A DNA stretch of 33,142 bases from Alphaproteobacteria bacterium (GTDB taxonomy: Bacteria; Pseudomonadota; Alphaproteobacteria; UBA828). Positions within the stretch are counted from its first letter, which is position 1. Every line of letters begins with the position of its first letter. The DNA lies in NCBI GenBank assembly GCA_022820945.1, contig JAJEEP010000094.1:1-33142 (forward strand), written 5' to 3'. A model generated the notes under the pieces. It was not told the origin of the DNA. It ran no database searches and saw only the letters and a program-made list of their open reading frames with translations. Shown piece by piece: positions 24,521 to 33,142 of the stretch. Made by a program: the position numbers and the translations under genes.

Positions 24521-25777
24521 TTGGCCAAGCGCCCGCGATTTCGGACGCTGAAGATCGCGTTGCCGCTGCTCACGCTGGCGTGCGCGGTGTTGGCGGTCGG
24601 CTATCTGCAGGCGACGCGGCCCGAGATCGAGCGCACGGGGCCGGCGGAGCGCGCGCGGCCGATCGCAGCCGCGACCGTGCGCATCGCCGACGTGCAGCCT
24701 TCCATCGGGGCCTACGGCGAGGTGGTGGCGCAGCGCGATGTGGAATTGCGGGCGCTGGTGGCCGGTCCCGTGGTGGCCGTGGGCGAGAACTTCGTGAACG
24801 GCGGCACGGTGCGAGCGGGCGATCTTCTGGTGGAGATCGATCCGTTCGAGTATCGCGCTGCGGTGACGGAGGCGGAGGCGGCGCTGGCGGAGGCGCGGGC
24901 GCAGTTGGCGGAGACTAAGGCGGAGCTCGGTGCCGAAGAGGCCGGCCTCATGGCGGATCGCACCCAGCTTGCGTTGGCGGAGCGCGAGCTGGAACGGCGG
25001 GAGGCGCTGCTGGCCAAAGGCACCGCCGCGCAGAAGACGGTCGACGATGCCCTGGTGCGCCGAAGCGAGCGGGTGCGGGCGCTGGCGGCGACGGAGCGTC
25101 GGATTGCCGGCCTGCGCGCGCGGATCGCGCGGCAGGAGGCGGTGATAGCGCGCGCGACCGTGGCGCTGGAACGGGCGGAGCGAGACCTTGCGAGCACGCG
25201 ACTGGTCGCACCCTTCGACGGGTATCTGACTGGGATTTCCGCCGCGCTGGGGAAGCGTCTCGGCGTCAACGACCGTGTGGTGCGCCTCCTGGATCAGGCG
25301 CGTCTGGACATCCGGATTCATCTGAGCGATGCCGACTATGGCAGGCTCGTCTCGTCCGCCGCGGGTCTGCGGGGCCGGCCTGTCGAGGTGACGTGGCGCG
25401 CGGGCAGCCGGAGCTTCCCGTTCCGCGCAGTGATCCAGCGTGCGGATGGCGAGGTCGATGCCGCGAGCGGCGGGGTCAGGGTCTACGCGCGGATCGAGCG
25501 TGAGGCATCCCGGGTTCCGCTTCGGCCGGGGGCCTTCGTAGAGGTCCGGATCCCGGATCGCGTGTACCAGGCCGCAGCGCGTCTGCCCGAGACGGCGCTG
25601 GTGGGCGGCGATACGGTCTACGCGGTTGTGGACGGCCGGCTCGAGCCCCGGCCGGTGGCACTGCTTGCGCGCGTCGGCAACGACGTGGTGGTGTCAGGCG
25701 GGATCACCGAGGGCGAGAGCATCGCGACGACCCGCTTCCCCGAAATTGGACCCGGCGTCAAAGTCCAGGTGCGATGA
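24521..25777 (+). CDS. RND efflux membrane-fusion (periplasmic adaptor) protein
   Basis: 418 residues. The TTG at 24521 is preceded by AAGGGGAGG. Residues 11-30 form an uncleaved anchor or signal segment. A lipoyl half-motif (GEVVAQRDVELRALVAGPVV, then VRAGDLLVEIDP) leads into a long alpha-helical hairpin at about 108-228, rich in Ala, Glu and Arg. The second lipoyl half follows (ASTRLVAPFDGYLTGI) and then beta-barrel and membrane-proximal domains. It links the RND pump to an outer-membrane channel. No TolC-like channel gene is present here, so one must come from elsewhere. It overlaps the pump gene by ATGA (25774-25777). Confidence 0.9.
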   Translation: MAKRPRFRTLKIALPLLTLACAVLAVGYLQATRPEIERTGPAERARPIAAATVRIADVQPSIGAYGEVVAQRDVELRALVAGPVVAVGENFVNGGTVRAGDLLVEIDPFEYRAAVTEAEAALAEARAQLAETKAELGAEEAGLMADRTQLALAERELERREALLAKGTAAQKTVDDALVRRSERVRALAATERRIAGLRARIARQEAVIARATVALERAERDLASTRLVAPFDGYLTGISAALGKRLGVNDRVVRLLDQARLDIRIHLSDADYGRLVSSAAGLRGRPVEVTWRAGSRSFPFRAVIQRADGEVDAASGGVRVYARIEREASRVPLRPGAFVEVRIPDRVYQAAARLPETALVGGDTVYAVVDGRLEPRPVALLARVGNDVVVSGGITEGESIATTRFPEIGPGVKVQVR

Positions 25778-28700
25778 GCCAGACCGGTCGCGGTCTGATT
25801 GCGCTGTTCACGCGCCACCGCACCGCTGCCAACTTGGTGATGGTGCTGATGATCCTGTTCGGCGCGCTTGGGCTTGCGCGCATGAACACCCAGTTCTTCC
25901 CCACCTTCGCCGTCGAGTGGGTCTCGGTCAGCGTGACCTGGCCCGGCGCCAGCGCCGAGGACGTGGATACAAACATTGTCGCCGCAATCGAGCCGGAGGT
26001 CCGCTTCCTCGACGGGGTCAAGCGTGTCTTCGCGCAATCCGTGGAAGGTATCGGCTCGGTCGTCGTGGAGTTCGAGCCAGGGACGAATCTCGATACGGCG
26101 CTGGCCAATGTCGAGAACGCCGTGGATCGGGTCAAGACGCTGCCGGAGGACTCCGAGAAGCCGATTGTCAACCGCATCTACTTCTACGAGAGCATAGGCA
26201 ACATCGTCGTCTCAGGCCCGTTCTCCGAGGCGGCGCTGCGTGCCCACGCCAAGGACATCCGGGAGCGTCTGCTTGCCGCTGGCGTTGACAAGGTCGACCT
26301 GTTCGGCAGCCGGCGCGAGGAGATCTGGGTCGAGGTCGGCGAAGGGCGCCTGCGCCAGCTCGACCTCACACTCGGCGATATCGCGTCGCGGATCGGCACG
26401 AGCTCGGCCGATCAGCCCTCCGGCATCGTCCCTGCCGGCACCAACAAGCAGATCCGCAGCCTGGGTCTTGCCAGATCGGCCGATGAGATCAGCCAGGTCG
26501 AGATCATCGCGCGCGGGGACGGGGCCAAGGTCTACCTCCGCGATATCGCGACCATCAGCGAACGCTTCAACGAGCGGGATGCAGTCGCGTTCAGGGCCGG
26601 CTACCCCGCCATCGAGCTACAGGTGCGACGGGCGAGCACGTCCGATGCGCTGGAGCAGGCGGGCATCCTCGATGCCTTTCTCGAGGAGATGCGGCCGACG
26701 CTGCCCCCGACTCTGGTCGTCGAGCACTACGACAATGCGGCCGAGATCATCGACGACCGCATCGAGATGCTGCTCCGCAACGGCGCGAGCGGGCTGGCTC
26801 TGGTGGTGCTGGTGCTGTTCATCTTCCTGAGCACGCGGGTCGCCTTCTGGGTCACGGTCGGCATTCCCGTCTCGCTGCTCGCCACCCTTGGGGTCATGAT
26901 GCTGACCGGCCAGACCATCAACATGGTGAGCCTGTTCGCGCTCATCATGGCGATCGGCATCATCGTGGACGATGCTATCGTGGTCGGCGAGCATGCCGTG
27001 ACTCAGCGCGCCGCGGGCGCCGGCCCGGCCGACGCGGCGGAACTCGGCGCACGACGAATGCTGGCGCCGGTGATGGCGGCAACGCTGACCACCGTTGCCG
27101 CTTTCCTGCCGCTCTTCATGGTGTCCGGCCAGATCGGTGAGATCATCGGGGCCATTCCCCTGGTGATCGTGGCCGTCCTCGTCGCGAGCCTGATCGAGTG
27201 CTTCCTGGTGTTGCCAGGTCATCTTCGTATCGGTCTGAAGGCCGATCCGCGCGGGGAAAACAGATTCGCGCGATGGTTCAACCCGCGCTTCGAAGCCTTC
27301 CGCGACGGCCTGTTCGCCCGCATCGTGCGGGGCTGCGTTTCCTGGCGATACCTGACCGTCGCCGTCGCGATCGGCCTGCTGCTGTTGTTCGTGGGGCTGA
27401 TCGGGGGCGGGCGCATCTCATTCGTTTTCTTCCCTTCGCCCGAAGCAGACTCGGTGCTCGCCAACGTCACCTTCGTCGAGGGCACCAAGCGGGAGACCAC
27501 GGCCGCCATGGTGGACGAGCTCGGGCGGGCGCTGGACGAGGCCGAGCGCGCGCTCACAGGCGGCGCCGGAGGCCTCGTGGTCATGAGCCTCGGCCAGGTC
27601 GGCAAGCCGGCGTCCCGTCCCAACACGTTCTTCCTCGGTACCGGCGATCACGTGGGCGCCATGCGGGTCGAGCTGCGGCCCTCGGATCAGCGCACCATCC
27701 GCACGCAAGCGCTGATCGAGGAATGGCGCAGCCGAATACGCCCGTTGCCGGGGCTGGAGACCATGACGATCCTCAAGCGTGCAGCCGGGCCACCCGGCCG
27801 CGAGATCGATATTCGAATCGCGGGCGACGACGTGCAGGCGCTCAAGGCGGCGGCAGGCGAGGTGGAAACTTTGCTCGGCCGCTTCCCCGGTGTGAGCGAC
27901 ATCGAGGACAACACCCCCTACGGCAAGCAAGAGGCGATCCTTACCGTCAATGCGCGCGGCCGCGCCCTCGGCTTCACTACGGAGAGCGCTGCGCGCCAGG
28001 TGCGCGCTGCCTTCGAGGGCGTGATCGCGAGGCGCTTCGCTCGGGGCGACGAGGAAGTCGCGATCCGCGTCCGCCTGCCGCACGACGCGCTGACCGAGGG
28101 CGATTTGCGACGCTTCTATCTGCGCAGCCCTGGTGGCGTCGAAGTTCCGCTCTCCGAAGTGGTCGACTTCGACGAGGCAACCGGGTTCGCGAGCATCCGC
28201 CGTGAGGACGGCCAGCGAATGATCGCCGTCACCGCGGAGATCGACGAATCGATCACCAACACCGATGAGGTCCTCGACGCGCTCCAGGTCGAGGGCTTGC
28301 CGGAAATTGCACGGAAGCACGGTGTCGGCGTCCTGCTGCGGGGCAAGGCCGAGGAGCAGGCGACGACCATGGGCGACATGATGACCGGCGCCGTGGTTGC
28401 TCTGGTTGCGATCTATCTGATCCTGGCCTGGGTATTCTCAAGCTACAGCAGGCCTATCTTCGTCATGGCCGTGATTCCCTTCGGCGCGGTCGGTGCCGTC
28501 TTCGGCCATTTTGTGCTGGGCTACGACCTCACCGTTCTGAGCATGATGGCACTGCTCGGGCTCAGCGGCATCGTGGTCAACGATTCGATCATCCTCGTGC
28601 GCGCGATCCAGGAGCGTCTCGATGCCGGCGAACCGCTGATGGAGGCCCTGGTCGGCGGCGCGCGGGATCGTCTGCGTGCCGTCATCCTGACCTCGGTGAC

Positions 28701-28947
28701 CACGATCTTCGGCCTCACTCCCTTGCTGTTCGAGACCAGCCTTCAGGCGCAGTTCCTGAAGCCCATGGCTGTCACCATCGTCTTCGGCCTGCTCGGAGTG
28801 ACCCTGATCGTGCTGGTCCTGGTGCCGTGCCTGCTCGCAATTCAGGGCGACATCGCCGCTTTCTTCGGCCGCCCGCCGGCCGGGAGCGAGGAGACCGTCA
28901 CAGCCGACAGGCCGTCCCGCCTGCAGCCAAGCGAAGGTGACGGTTGA
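25774..28947 (+). CDS. RND-family efflux pump (AcrB/AcrF type)
   Basis: 1057 residues, the usual size. The first helix near residues 18-36 is followed by FPTFAVEWVSVSVTWPGASAEDV, the typical start of the first porter loop. The TM4 proton relay is GIIVDDAIVVGEH with Asp399 and Asp400. The second half repeats the pattern, with LLGLSGIVVNDSIILV in the counterpart of TM10-11. It uses the proton gradient to extrude substrates as a trimer. The porter loops resemble the less-studied environmental RND branch more than drug-specific AcrB, so the cargo is unknown. It is translationally coupled to the adaptor. The C-terminal 30 residues are polar and probably cytoplasmic. Confidence 0.93.
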   Translation: MSQTGRGLIALFTRHRTAANLVMVLMILFGALGLARMNTQFFPTFAVEWVSVSVTWPGASAEDVDTNIVAAIEPEVRFLDGVKRVFAQSVEGIGSVVVEFEPGTNLDTALANVENAVDRVKTLPEDSEKPIVNRIYFYESIGNIVVSGPFSEAALRAHAKDIRERLLAAGVDKVDLFGSRREEIWVEVGEGRLRQLDLTLGDIASRIGTSSADQPSGIVPAGTNKQIRSLGLARSADEISQVEIIARGDGAKVYLRDIATISERFNERDAVAFRAGYPAIELQVRRASTSDALEQAGILDAFLEEMRPTLPPTLVVEHYDNAAEIIDDRIEMLLRNGASGLALVVLVLFIFLSTRVAFWVTVGIPVSLLATLGVMMLTGQTINMVSLFALIMAIGIIVDDAIVVGEHAVTQRAAGAGPADAAELGARRMLAPVMAATLTTVAAFLPLFMVSGQIGEIIGAIPLVIVAVLVASLIECFLVLPGHLRIGLKADPRGENRFARWFNPRFEAFRDGLFARIVRGCVSWRYLTVAVAIGLLLLFVGLIGGGRISFVFFPSPEADSVLANVTFVEGTKRETTAAMVDELGRALDEAERALTGGAGGLVVMSLGQVGKPASRPNTFFLGTGDHVGAMRVELRPSDQRTIRTQALIEEWRSRIRPLPGLETMTILKRAAGPPGREIDIRIAGDDVQALKAAAGEVETLLGRFPGVSDIEDNTPYGKQEAILTVNARGRALGFTTESAARQVRAAFEGVIARRFARGDEEVAIRVRLPHDALTEGDLRRFYLRSPGGVEVPLSEVVDFDEATGFASIRREDGQRMIAVTAEIDESITNTDEVLDALQVEGLPEIARKHGVGVLLRGKAEEQATTMGDMMTGAVVALVAIYLILAWVFSSYSRPIFVMAVIPFGAVGAVFGHFVLGYDLTVLSMMALLGLSGIVVNDSIILVRAIQERLDAGEPLMEALVGGARDRLRAVILTSVTTIFGLTPLLFETSLQAQFLKPMAVTIVFGLLGVTLIVLVLVPCLLAIQGDIAAFFGRPPAGSEETVTADRPSRLQPSEGDG

Positions 28948-29035
28948 TCGCCATCCCGATGACCACTACACAGCGCCCTGGCCGCAGCCCGGCTCACTAA
29001 GCCGGTCAAGACGGAGAGAACGGGGAGGAGAGGGC

Positions 29036-30253
29036 GTGAACGGTATCCTCAAGGGCCTGCGCGTGGTCGAAGGCTCGGCCTTCGTCGCGGCTCCGCTGGG
29101 TGGCATGACGCTCGCCCAGATGGGGGCGGACGTGATCCGCTTCGATCCGCTCACGGGCGGCCTCGACTATCGGCGTTGGCCGGTCACGCCCGAGAACGAG
29201 AGCATCTACTGGGCGGGTATGAACAAGGGCAAGCGCTCCTTCGCGGTCAATCTGCGCGAGGCCGAGGGGCGGGAGTTGGTGGCATCGCTGATCGCGGCGC
29301 CGGGGCCGGAGGCCGGCATCTTCCTGACCAATCTTCAGGTCGGCGACTGGCTCTCGTACGAGACGCTGAGCGCTCGGCGCGCGGACCTCATCATGCTCCG
29401 CATCATCGGCAACCCGGACGGCACGGTCGCGGTCGACTACACCGTGAACGCGCGCATGGGCTGGCCTTACGTGACCGGGCCGGCGGACCTGGACGAGCCG
29501 GTGAACAACGTGCTGCCGGGCTGGGACCTGACCTGCGGGCTTACCGCAGCTATCGGTCTGCTTGCGGCCGAGCGTCACCGCAGCCGCACCGGCGAGGGGC
29601 AGGAGGTGCGGCTCAGCCTCGCCGATGTCGCTTACCACATCACGGGCTCGCTCGGTTACATCGGCGATGTCGAGATCAACGGCGCCGAGCGGCCGCGCAT
29701 CGGCAACGACATGTACGGCACCTTCGGCGGCGACTTTGCCACCAGCGACGACCGCCGGGTCATGCTGGTGGTGGTGACGCCGCGCCACGTCAAGGCGCTG
29801 GGGCAGGCGGCCGGGCTTTCGGAGACCTTCGCCGCCATCGAGGCGGAGCACGGCGTCAACCTCGCCGACGAGGCGGACCGCTGGGAGGTGCGGGAGCAGC
29901 TTCGCGCCGCGCTGGAGCCGTGGTTCGCCTCGCTGAGCCTGGAGGAAGTGGGCGCCCGGCTCACCGAAGCCGGCGTGCTCTGGGGGCCGTTCCGCAGCCA
30001 CAGCCAGATGGTTGAGGAAGACCCCTTCTGCTCGACCGCCAATCCGCTGTTCCAGCGGATCGATCAACCGGGAATCGGGCCCGTTCTCACGCCGGGCTCG
30101 CCGCTAAATTTCGCCTCGGCTCCCCGCGGCGAGGTGAAGCCGGGGCCCCGGCTCGGCCAGCACACGGACGAGATCCTGGCGCAGGTGCTGGGGCTTAGCG
30201 ACGGCGCCATCGGCGCGCTGCACGACCGCGGCATCGTCGGCGCGCCCGCGTAG
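29036..30253 (+). CDS. mct: CaiB/BaiF-family protein, 2-methylfumaryl-CoA isomerase-like
   Basis: 405 residues. The GTG at 29036 is chosen because of the strong GGGGAGGAGAGG upstream and because NGILKGLRVVEGSAFVAAPL is a natural family N-terminus. Asp164 in PGWDLTCG occupies the position of the catalytic aspartate of class III CoA-transferases. Several blocks (VEGSAFVAAPLGGMTLAQMG, FDPLTGGLDYRRWPVT, AGMNKGKRS, LGQHTDEIL) closely resemble, from memory, the Chloroflexus mesaconyl-CoA C1-C4 transferase, which moves CoA within one molecule in the 3-hydroxypropionate bi-cycle. The family is secure and the precise reaction is an inference; none of the other bi-cycle genes is in the window. It lies 88 bp after the RND pump, probably in its own unit. 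Confidence 0.75.
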   Translation: MNGILKGLRVVEGSAFVAAPLGGMTLAQMGADVIRFDPLTGGLDYRRWPVTPENESIYWAGMNKGKRSFAVNLREAEGRELVASLIAAPGPEAGIFLTNLQVGDWLSYETLSARRADLIMLRIIGNPDGTVAVDYTVNARMGWPYVTGPADLDEPVNNVLPGWDLTCGLTAAIGLLAAERHRSRTGEGQEVRLSLADVAYHITGSLGYIGDVEINGAERPRIGNDMYGTFGGDFATSDDRRVMLVVVTPRHVKALGQAAGLSETFAAIEAEHGVNLADEADRWEVREQLRAALEPWFASLSLEEVGARLTEAGVLWGPFRSHSQMVEEDPFCSTANPLFQRIDQPGIGPVLTPGSPLNFASAPRGEVKPGPRLGQHTDEILAQVLGLSDGAIGALHDRGIVGAPA

Positions 30254-30262
30254 CGCGGGGGC

Positions 30263-30805
30263 TCAGGCGCCCTCGACCAGGACCGCCTCGCCGCCTAGGC
30301 GCCCAGCGTCTGCCGACTCGCGCCAGGCCTCGGCTGCGGCGCGGTCGTCGAATTCGAGCACCGTCATGCGCCCGTCGGGCCACGAGCCCTCCTTCACCGC
30401 AGGCGCACGGCCGCTCGAGAGCACCTGCCCGCCGTGGGCGGCCACGCTATCGGCATCGATGTCGGACTCCGCGCTCGCTCCACGGTGGATCAGGTAGAGG
30501 CCGCCGCCCGTGGCTGCACCATCGCCTTCGAGATGGACCATGTGGCCGGTCGATGCGCGCTGGCGGATCGCGCGGGCCTCAACGTAGGCCGGCGAATCGT
30601 ACCAGGCCGCGGCACGCGCGGGACTCTCGAACTCCAGCAGCACAAGCCGACCGGGCTGCCAGCCGCCGGCGATGACCTCGTGCTCGCCACCGCGCACGAG
30701 AAAGCGCCCGTCGAACGCCGCGATCGAGCCCGGCGTCAGTGCCCGGTAGTCCGCATAGGTCTCCGGATCGGTCACGGTCACATCGGCGATCACGTAGCCT
30801 GGCAT
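30263..30805 (-). CDS. Tandem DUF1330-like (dimeric alpha-beta barrel) protein
   Basis: 180 residues. The ATG at 30805 gives MPGYVIADVTVTDPETYADY, the typical start of DUF1330 proteins. The first copy spans about 1-92 (LVRGGEHEVIAGGWQPGRLVLLEFES, interrupted here only for length). A second, more diverged copy spans about 100-180 (LYLIHRG, GRMTVLEFDDRAAAEAW). Single DUF1330 domains are about 95 residues and form ferredoxin-like dimers; the duplication could build an intramolecular dimer. Function is unknown. It starts 11 bases after the dimethylformamidase-like gene on the same strand, so a role in that pathway is plausible. It is convergent with the CoA-transferase gene. Confidence 0.78.
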   Translation of the reverse strand: MPGYVIADVTVTDPETYADYRALTPGSIAAFDGRFLVRGGEHEVIAGGWQPGRLVLLEFESPARAAAWYDSPAYVEARAIRQRASTGHMVHLEGDGAATGGGLYLIHRGASAESDIDADSVAAHGGQVLSSGRAPAVKEGSWPDGRMTVLEFDDRAAAEAWRESADAGRLGGEAVLVEGA

Positions 30806-30816
30806 GTCGGGCGTCC

Positions 30817-33006
30817 TCAAAAGGGCGTGGGGTCGACGAAGCGGCGGAGCACGTTGGTGGTGAGCGTCGCGATGTTGTTGTCGTAGCCGTTCCACGGCAG
30901 GCTCGCGGGATAGCAGATCGAGCCGACCGAGAAGACCGCGCCGCCGTTCGGCGTCTCGTAGAAGACCATGTCGGCCCTGACTTTCTCGTGCTCGGTGCCG
31001 CCGAGGCCGGCATGGTTCACCAGCACTTCCTCGTTCACCACGAGGTAGAGGTCGGTGTGGTCCTCCGAGCGGGCGAGGACCAGCGCGTGCGGCGGCGTGC
31101 CGAGGCGAGGGTCGGTGGCGTCCAGCTCGTTGCCGGCCGCGCCCTCGCCGTGATAGCCGAAGTCGCCGATCAGCTCGTCGTCGCCGATCCCCTCGAAGAT
31201 GAACTGCGCGCGGGGGTCGAAGCTGCCAGGCATGCGCCGGTAGTAGGAGGACTTGTCGAAGCCCTCGGCGACGAAGCCGACGCCGGCCAGCCGCTGGGGC
31301 GCGAAATCCCCCTGGTGGCGCCAGATGCCGCCGTATTCGCCGGTGAAGCTGTGATAGTACTCGCCGGGGTCGGCCTCCCAGGTGCGGATCGCGGCCTCGC
31401 AGCGGCGCACCTCGATCACGCCCGGCAGCTCCTTGTGCATGGCGACGCGCCAGTAGAAGCCGTTGCCGCCGAGATACATCAGCCGGCCGCCCTGCTGGGT
31501 GAAGCCGTGCACGGCGTCCCGCATGGCCTTGGAGTAGTACTCCGGGTGGCCGCCGGTGATCAGCACGTTGTAGGGCTTGAGCAGGTCGATGCCCTCGCGG
31601 TCGACGTCCTCGTCGGTGATGACGTCGTGCTCCATGCCGAAGTGCGCGAGCCAGTCCACGACATACATGTCGAGGATGAACTCGCGCGCGTTGGTGGAGT
31701 CCTCGCCGGCGCAGGCCCAGGGCGTCTCCGCCTTGGGCCGCATGTTGAGGATCGGGCGCAGCCGCGACGAGTAGCAGACTCCGCTGCCATCCGAATGGGT
31801 GTCGTAGAGCGAGGAGCCGTACTCGCGATGCTCGTTAAGGAAGAGCTGCTGTGCGTTGAGCGTGGGCAGCTGGCCGGTGAGCATCTCGCCGAGCGGGCCG
31901 TCGAAGGCCAGATGCTCGTTGGCATAGGCCATGTACTCGACCGTCGGCAGCAGGAAGGCGATGCGCGCCGCTCGCCCCGGCGCCGGCAGCACCACAAAGG
32001 GCACGTATTCCTCGGCGCCCTTGGCCCGGAGCCGGGCGGCGTAGACCCCGCTCGCCATGCGCGCCGGCACGGTCCACTCGAAGTCCACCTCCCAGCCCGC
32101 GTCGTAGAGATCGTCGTCGTGGAAGTGGATGGCGCCGTACTCGTGCCGCGCATGGCGCCAGCACATCTCCTCGCCCGAGAAGTTCCAGCCGGTCATGCCG
32201 CGTGCGGGCAGGTTGACGATCTCGCCGTGGCAATGGTTGGCGGAGCGGTCGGAAATCCTGATAGACGTGATGTCGCGTGAGAAGTCCCACGCGCAGAGGA
32301 TGTCGGGCGCGAGCCCGGCGGGGACCGCCTCGTTCCGCACGCGCTCGATCTCTAGACGATCCAGCGCGCGGCCCACCAGCCGGGGCGAATCGATCTTGCC
32401 GTTGTAGAGGCCGTCCACCAGCGCACGGCCCTTCTGGCGCCGCTTGAAGATGCCGGCCATGACGATCGGCGCGCCGTTGCTGGCGGATGCTGCGCCGACC
32501 TTGCGCGTCTTCGAGCCGCCGTCATCGACGCGCGCGTAGGGCAGCAGCGGCTCCTGATAGACCGTGACCCGGCCGGACTCGGCATCGTAGCTGGCGGCGG
32601 CGAGATACCAGTGGCGCTCGAGCAGCGGCTTGCCGACCGCGACGGCCTCCACGGTGCCGTCCGCCATGCCGAGCCGAAGCGCGACGGAACCTGCATCGTC
32701 GATGACGAGGGCGAAGCCGGTCTTGGTGCGCGAATCCCACTTGCTGACGATGCCTTGCTCGCCCTTGCCGGGCGTGGTCGGCCAGATCATGGCCTGCACG
32801 GTGAAGCTCCCGAGCGTCTTTAGCAGCGGCCGGCTCTCCACCAGGGCGTAGGAGCCCGCGTGGATGACCTGCCGGCGCCCCTTGTGGCGCTTGCTCACCG
32901 GCGTGCGGACCGGCCGCTCCTTGAAGCCGGGCCCGGCGGGCGTATCGTCCGCGCAGATCAGGTGCACGATGTCCGCCCGATAGGTGGGATGCTCGCAGTT
33001 CACCAT
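30817..33006 (-). CDS. N,N-dimethylformamidase large-subunit-like protein, short N-terminus
   Basis: 729 residues from the ATG at 33006; an in-frame TGA lies two codons upstream, so it cannot be longer. Residues about 55-215 look like a LamG/concanavalin-type beta sandwich (GSFTVQAMIWPTTPGKGEQG, later GLYNGKIDSPRLVG). The catalytic part follows, with AYANEHLAF, SLYDTHSDG and ITGGHPEYYS (His487, Glu489). As I recall, Paracoccus dimethylformamidase has a mononuclear iron site built by two Tyr and one Glu, with a nearby His in the same HPEY motif; the two-residue His-Glu spacing matches. The enzyme hydrolyses small amides. Compared with my memory of that protein, about 30 N-terminal residues are missing. 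The small subunit gene is not visible. A DUF1330-like gene follows. Confidence 0.82.
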   Translation of the reverse strand: MVNCEHPTYRADIVHLICADDTPAGPGFKERPVRTPVSKRHKGRRQVIHAGSYALVESRPLLKTLGSFTVQAMIWPTTPGKGEQGIVSKWDSRTKTGFALVIDDAGSVALRLGMADGTVEAVAVGKPLLERHWYLAAASYDAESGRVTVYQEPLLPYARVDDGGSKTRKVGAASASNGAPIVMAGIFKRRQKGRALVDGLYNGKIDSPRLVGRALDRLEIERVRNEAVPAGLAPDILCAWDFSRDITSIRISDRSANHCHGEIVNLPARGMTGWNFSGEEMCWRHARHEYGAIHFHDDDLYDAGWEVDFEWTVPARMASGVYAARLRAKGAEEYVPFVVLPAPGRAARIAFLLPTVEYMAYANEHLAFDGPLGEMLTGQLPTLNAQQLFLNEHREYGSSLYDTHSDGSGVCYSSRLRPILNMRPKAETPWACAGEDSTNAREFILDMYVVDWLAHFGMEHDVITDEDVDREGIDLLKPYNVLITGGHPEYYSKAMRDAVHGFTQQGGRLMYLGGNGFYWRVAMHKELPGVIEVRRCEAAIRTWEADPGEYYHSFTGEYGGIWRHQGDFAPQRLAGVGFVAEGFDKSSYYRRMPGSFDPRAQFIFEGIGDDELIGDFGYHGEGAAGNELDATDPRLGTPPHALVLARSEDHTDLYLVVNEEVLVNHAGLGGTEHEKVRADMVFYETPNGGAVFSVGSICYPASLPWNGYDNNIATLTTNVLRRFVDPTPF

Positions 33007-33052
33007 GACTCATCTTCAACAGTTTGGCCGCTGATTTGACGCTCTCGGATTG

Positions 33053-33078
33053 AAAAAAGCCCGGATTTCCGGGCTTTT
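33053..33078. terminator. Bidirectional intrinsic terminator
   Basis: A perfect GC stem, GCCCGG with CCGGGC around ATTT (33059-33074), is flanked by six A on the left and four T on the right. It therefore has a T-tract in both directions, the longer one on the minus strand. On that strand it lies about 45 bp upstream of the dimethylformamidase-like start, so it probably ends a minus-strand gene beyond the window, leaving little room for a promoter in between. Confidence 0.75.
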
Positions 33079-33142
33079 CCATCCTGCCCCGGTGGCAAGC
33101 TGCGAAAAACGTGGTGCCACAGGACGGGCGAAAATGTTGGTC

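Overview
The window reads as a piece of a high-GC alphaproteobacterial chromosome. The basis is the order rph-rdgB-hemW, a COQ9-family gene next to a peptide deformylase, an IalB-family exported protein, and dense, often overlapping genes. The combination suggests a Rhodospirillales-like or related environmental lineage, but no rRNA or other firm taxonomic marker is present. I recognise no tRNA, rRNA or CRISPR array.

Layout. 1-298 is the 5' part of an IS66-type transposase running off the left edge. 740-3021 is a three-gene cassette of clearly lower GC: an alpha/beta hydrolase, a secreted Cys-containing protein and a small membrane protein. I cannot assign its function. 3333-5329 holds an FAD amine oxidase-like enzyme and a YqaA/DedA membrane protein. 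5364-7979 (minus strand) encodes two exported enzymes, a nucleosidase-type phosphorylase and a UshA-type 5'-nucleotidase, which together could strip nucleotides to bases outside the cytoplasm. 8119-9185 is a FitA/VapB-VapC type toxin-antitoxin pair whose PIN toxin carries an extra C-terminal domain resembling DUF3775, followed by an uncharacterised gene (9195-10127).

10128-11152 is a mosaic junction. It contains a sharply AT-rich block without genes, two tiny ORFs with ribosome-binding sites and an ATGA overlap, and a 24-bp perfect inverted repeat. Two short segments on either side of the AT-rich block encode nearly the same peptide with mostly synonymous differences.

11153-15076 is a fused hydantoinase/5-oxoprolinase (HyuA+HyuB), divergent from rph-rdgB-hemW (15312-17839). 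Convergent to these are coq9 and def (17868-19127, minus). An ialB-like gene and rlmN (19313-21036) follow, then a bifunctional enoyl-CoA hydratase/3-hydroxyacyl-CoA dehydrogenase and an ArgE-like deacylase on the minus strand. The gap between the last two carries a helically phased row of DnaA-box-like 9-mers that includes one perfect box.

24521-28947 is an RND efflux pair (adaptor and pump), followed by a CaiB-family protein closely resembling 2-methylfumaryl-CoA isomerase. The right end carries a two-domain DUF1330 protein and a large-subunit N,N-dimethylformamidase homologue whose N-terminus looks short by about 30 residues and which starts just after a terminator hairpin. Overall this is ordinary core and catabolic genome interrupted by two accessory patches (about 1-3330 and 8060-11150), where most of the unexplained structure lies.
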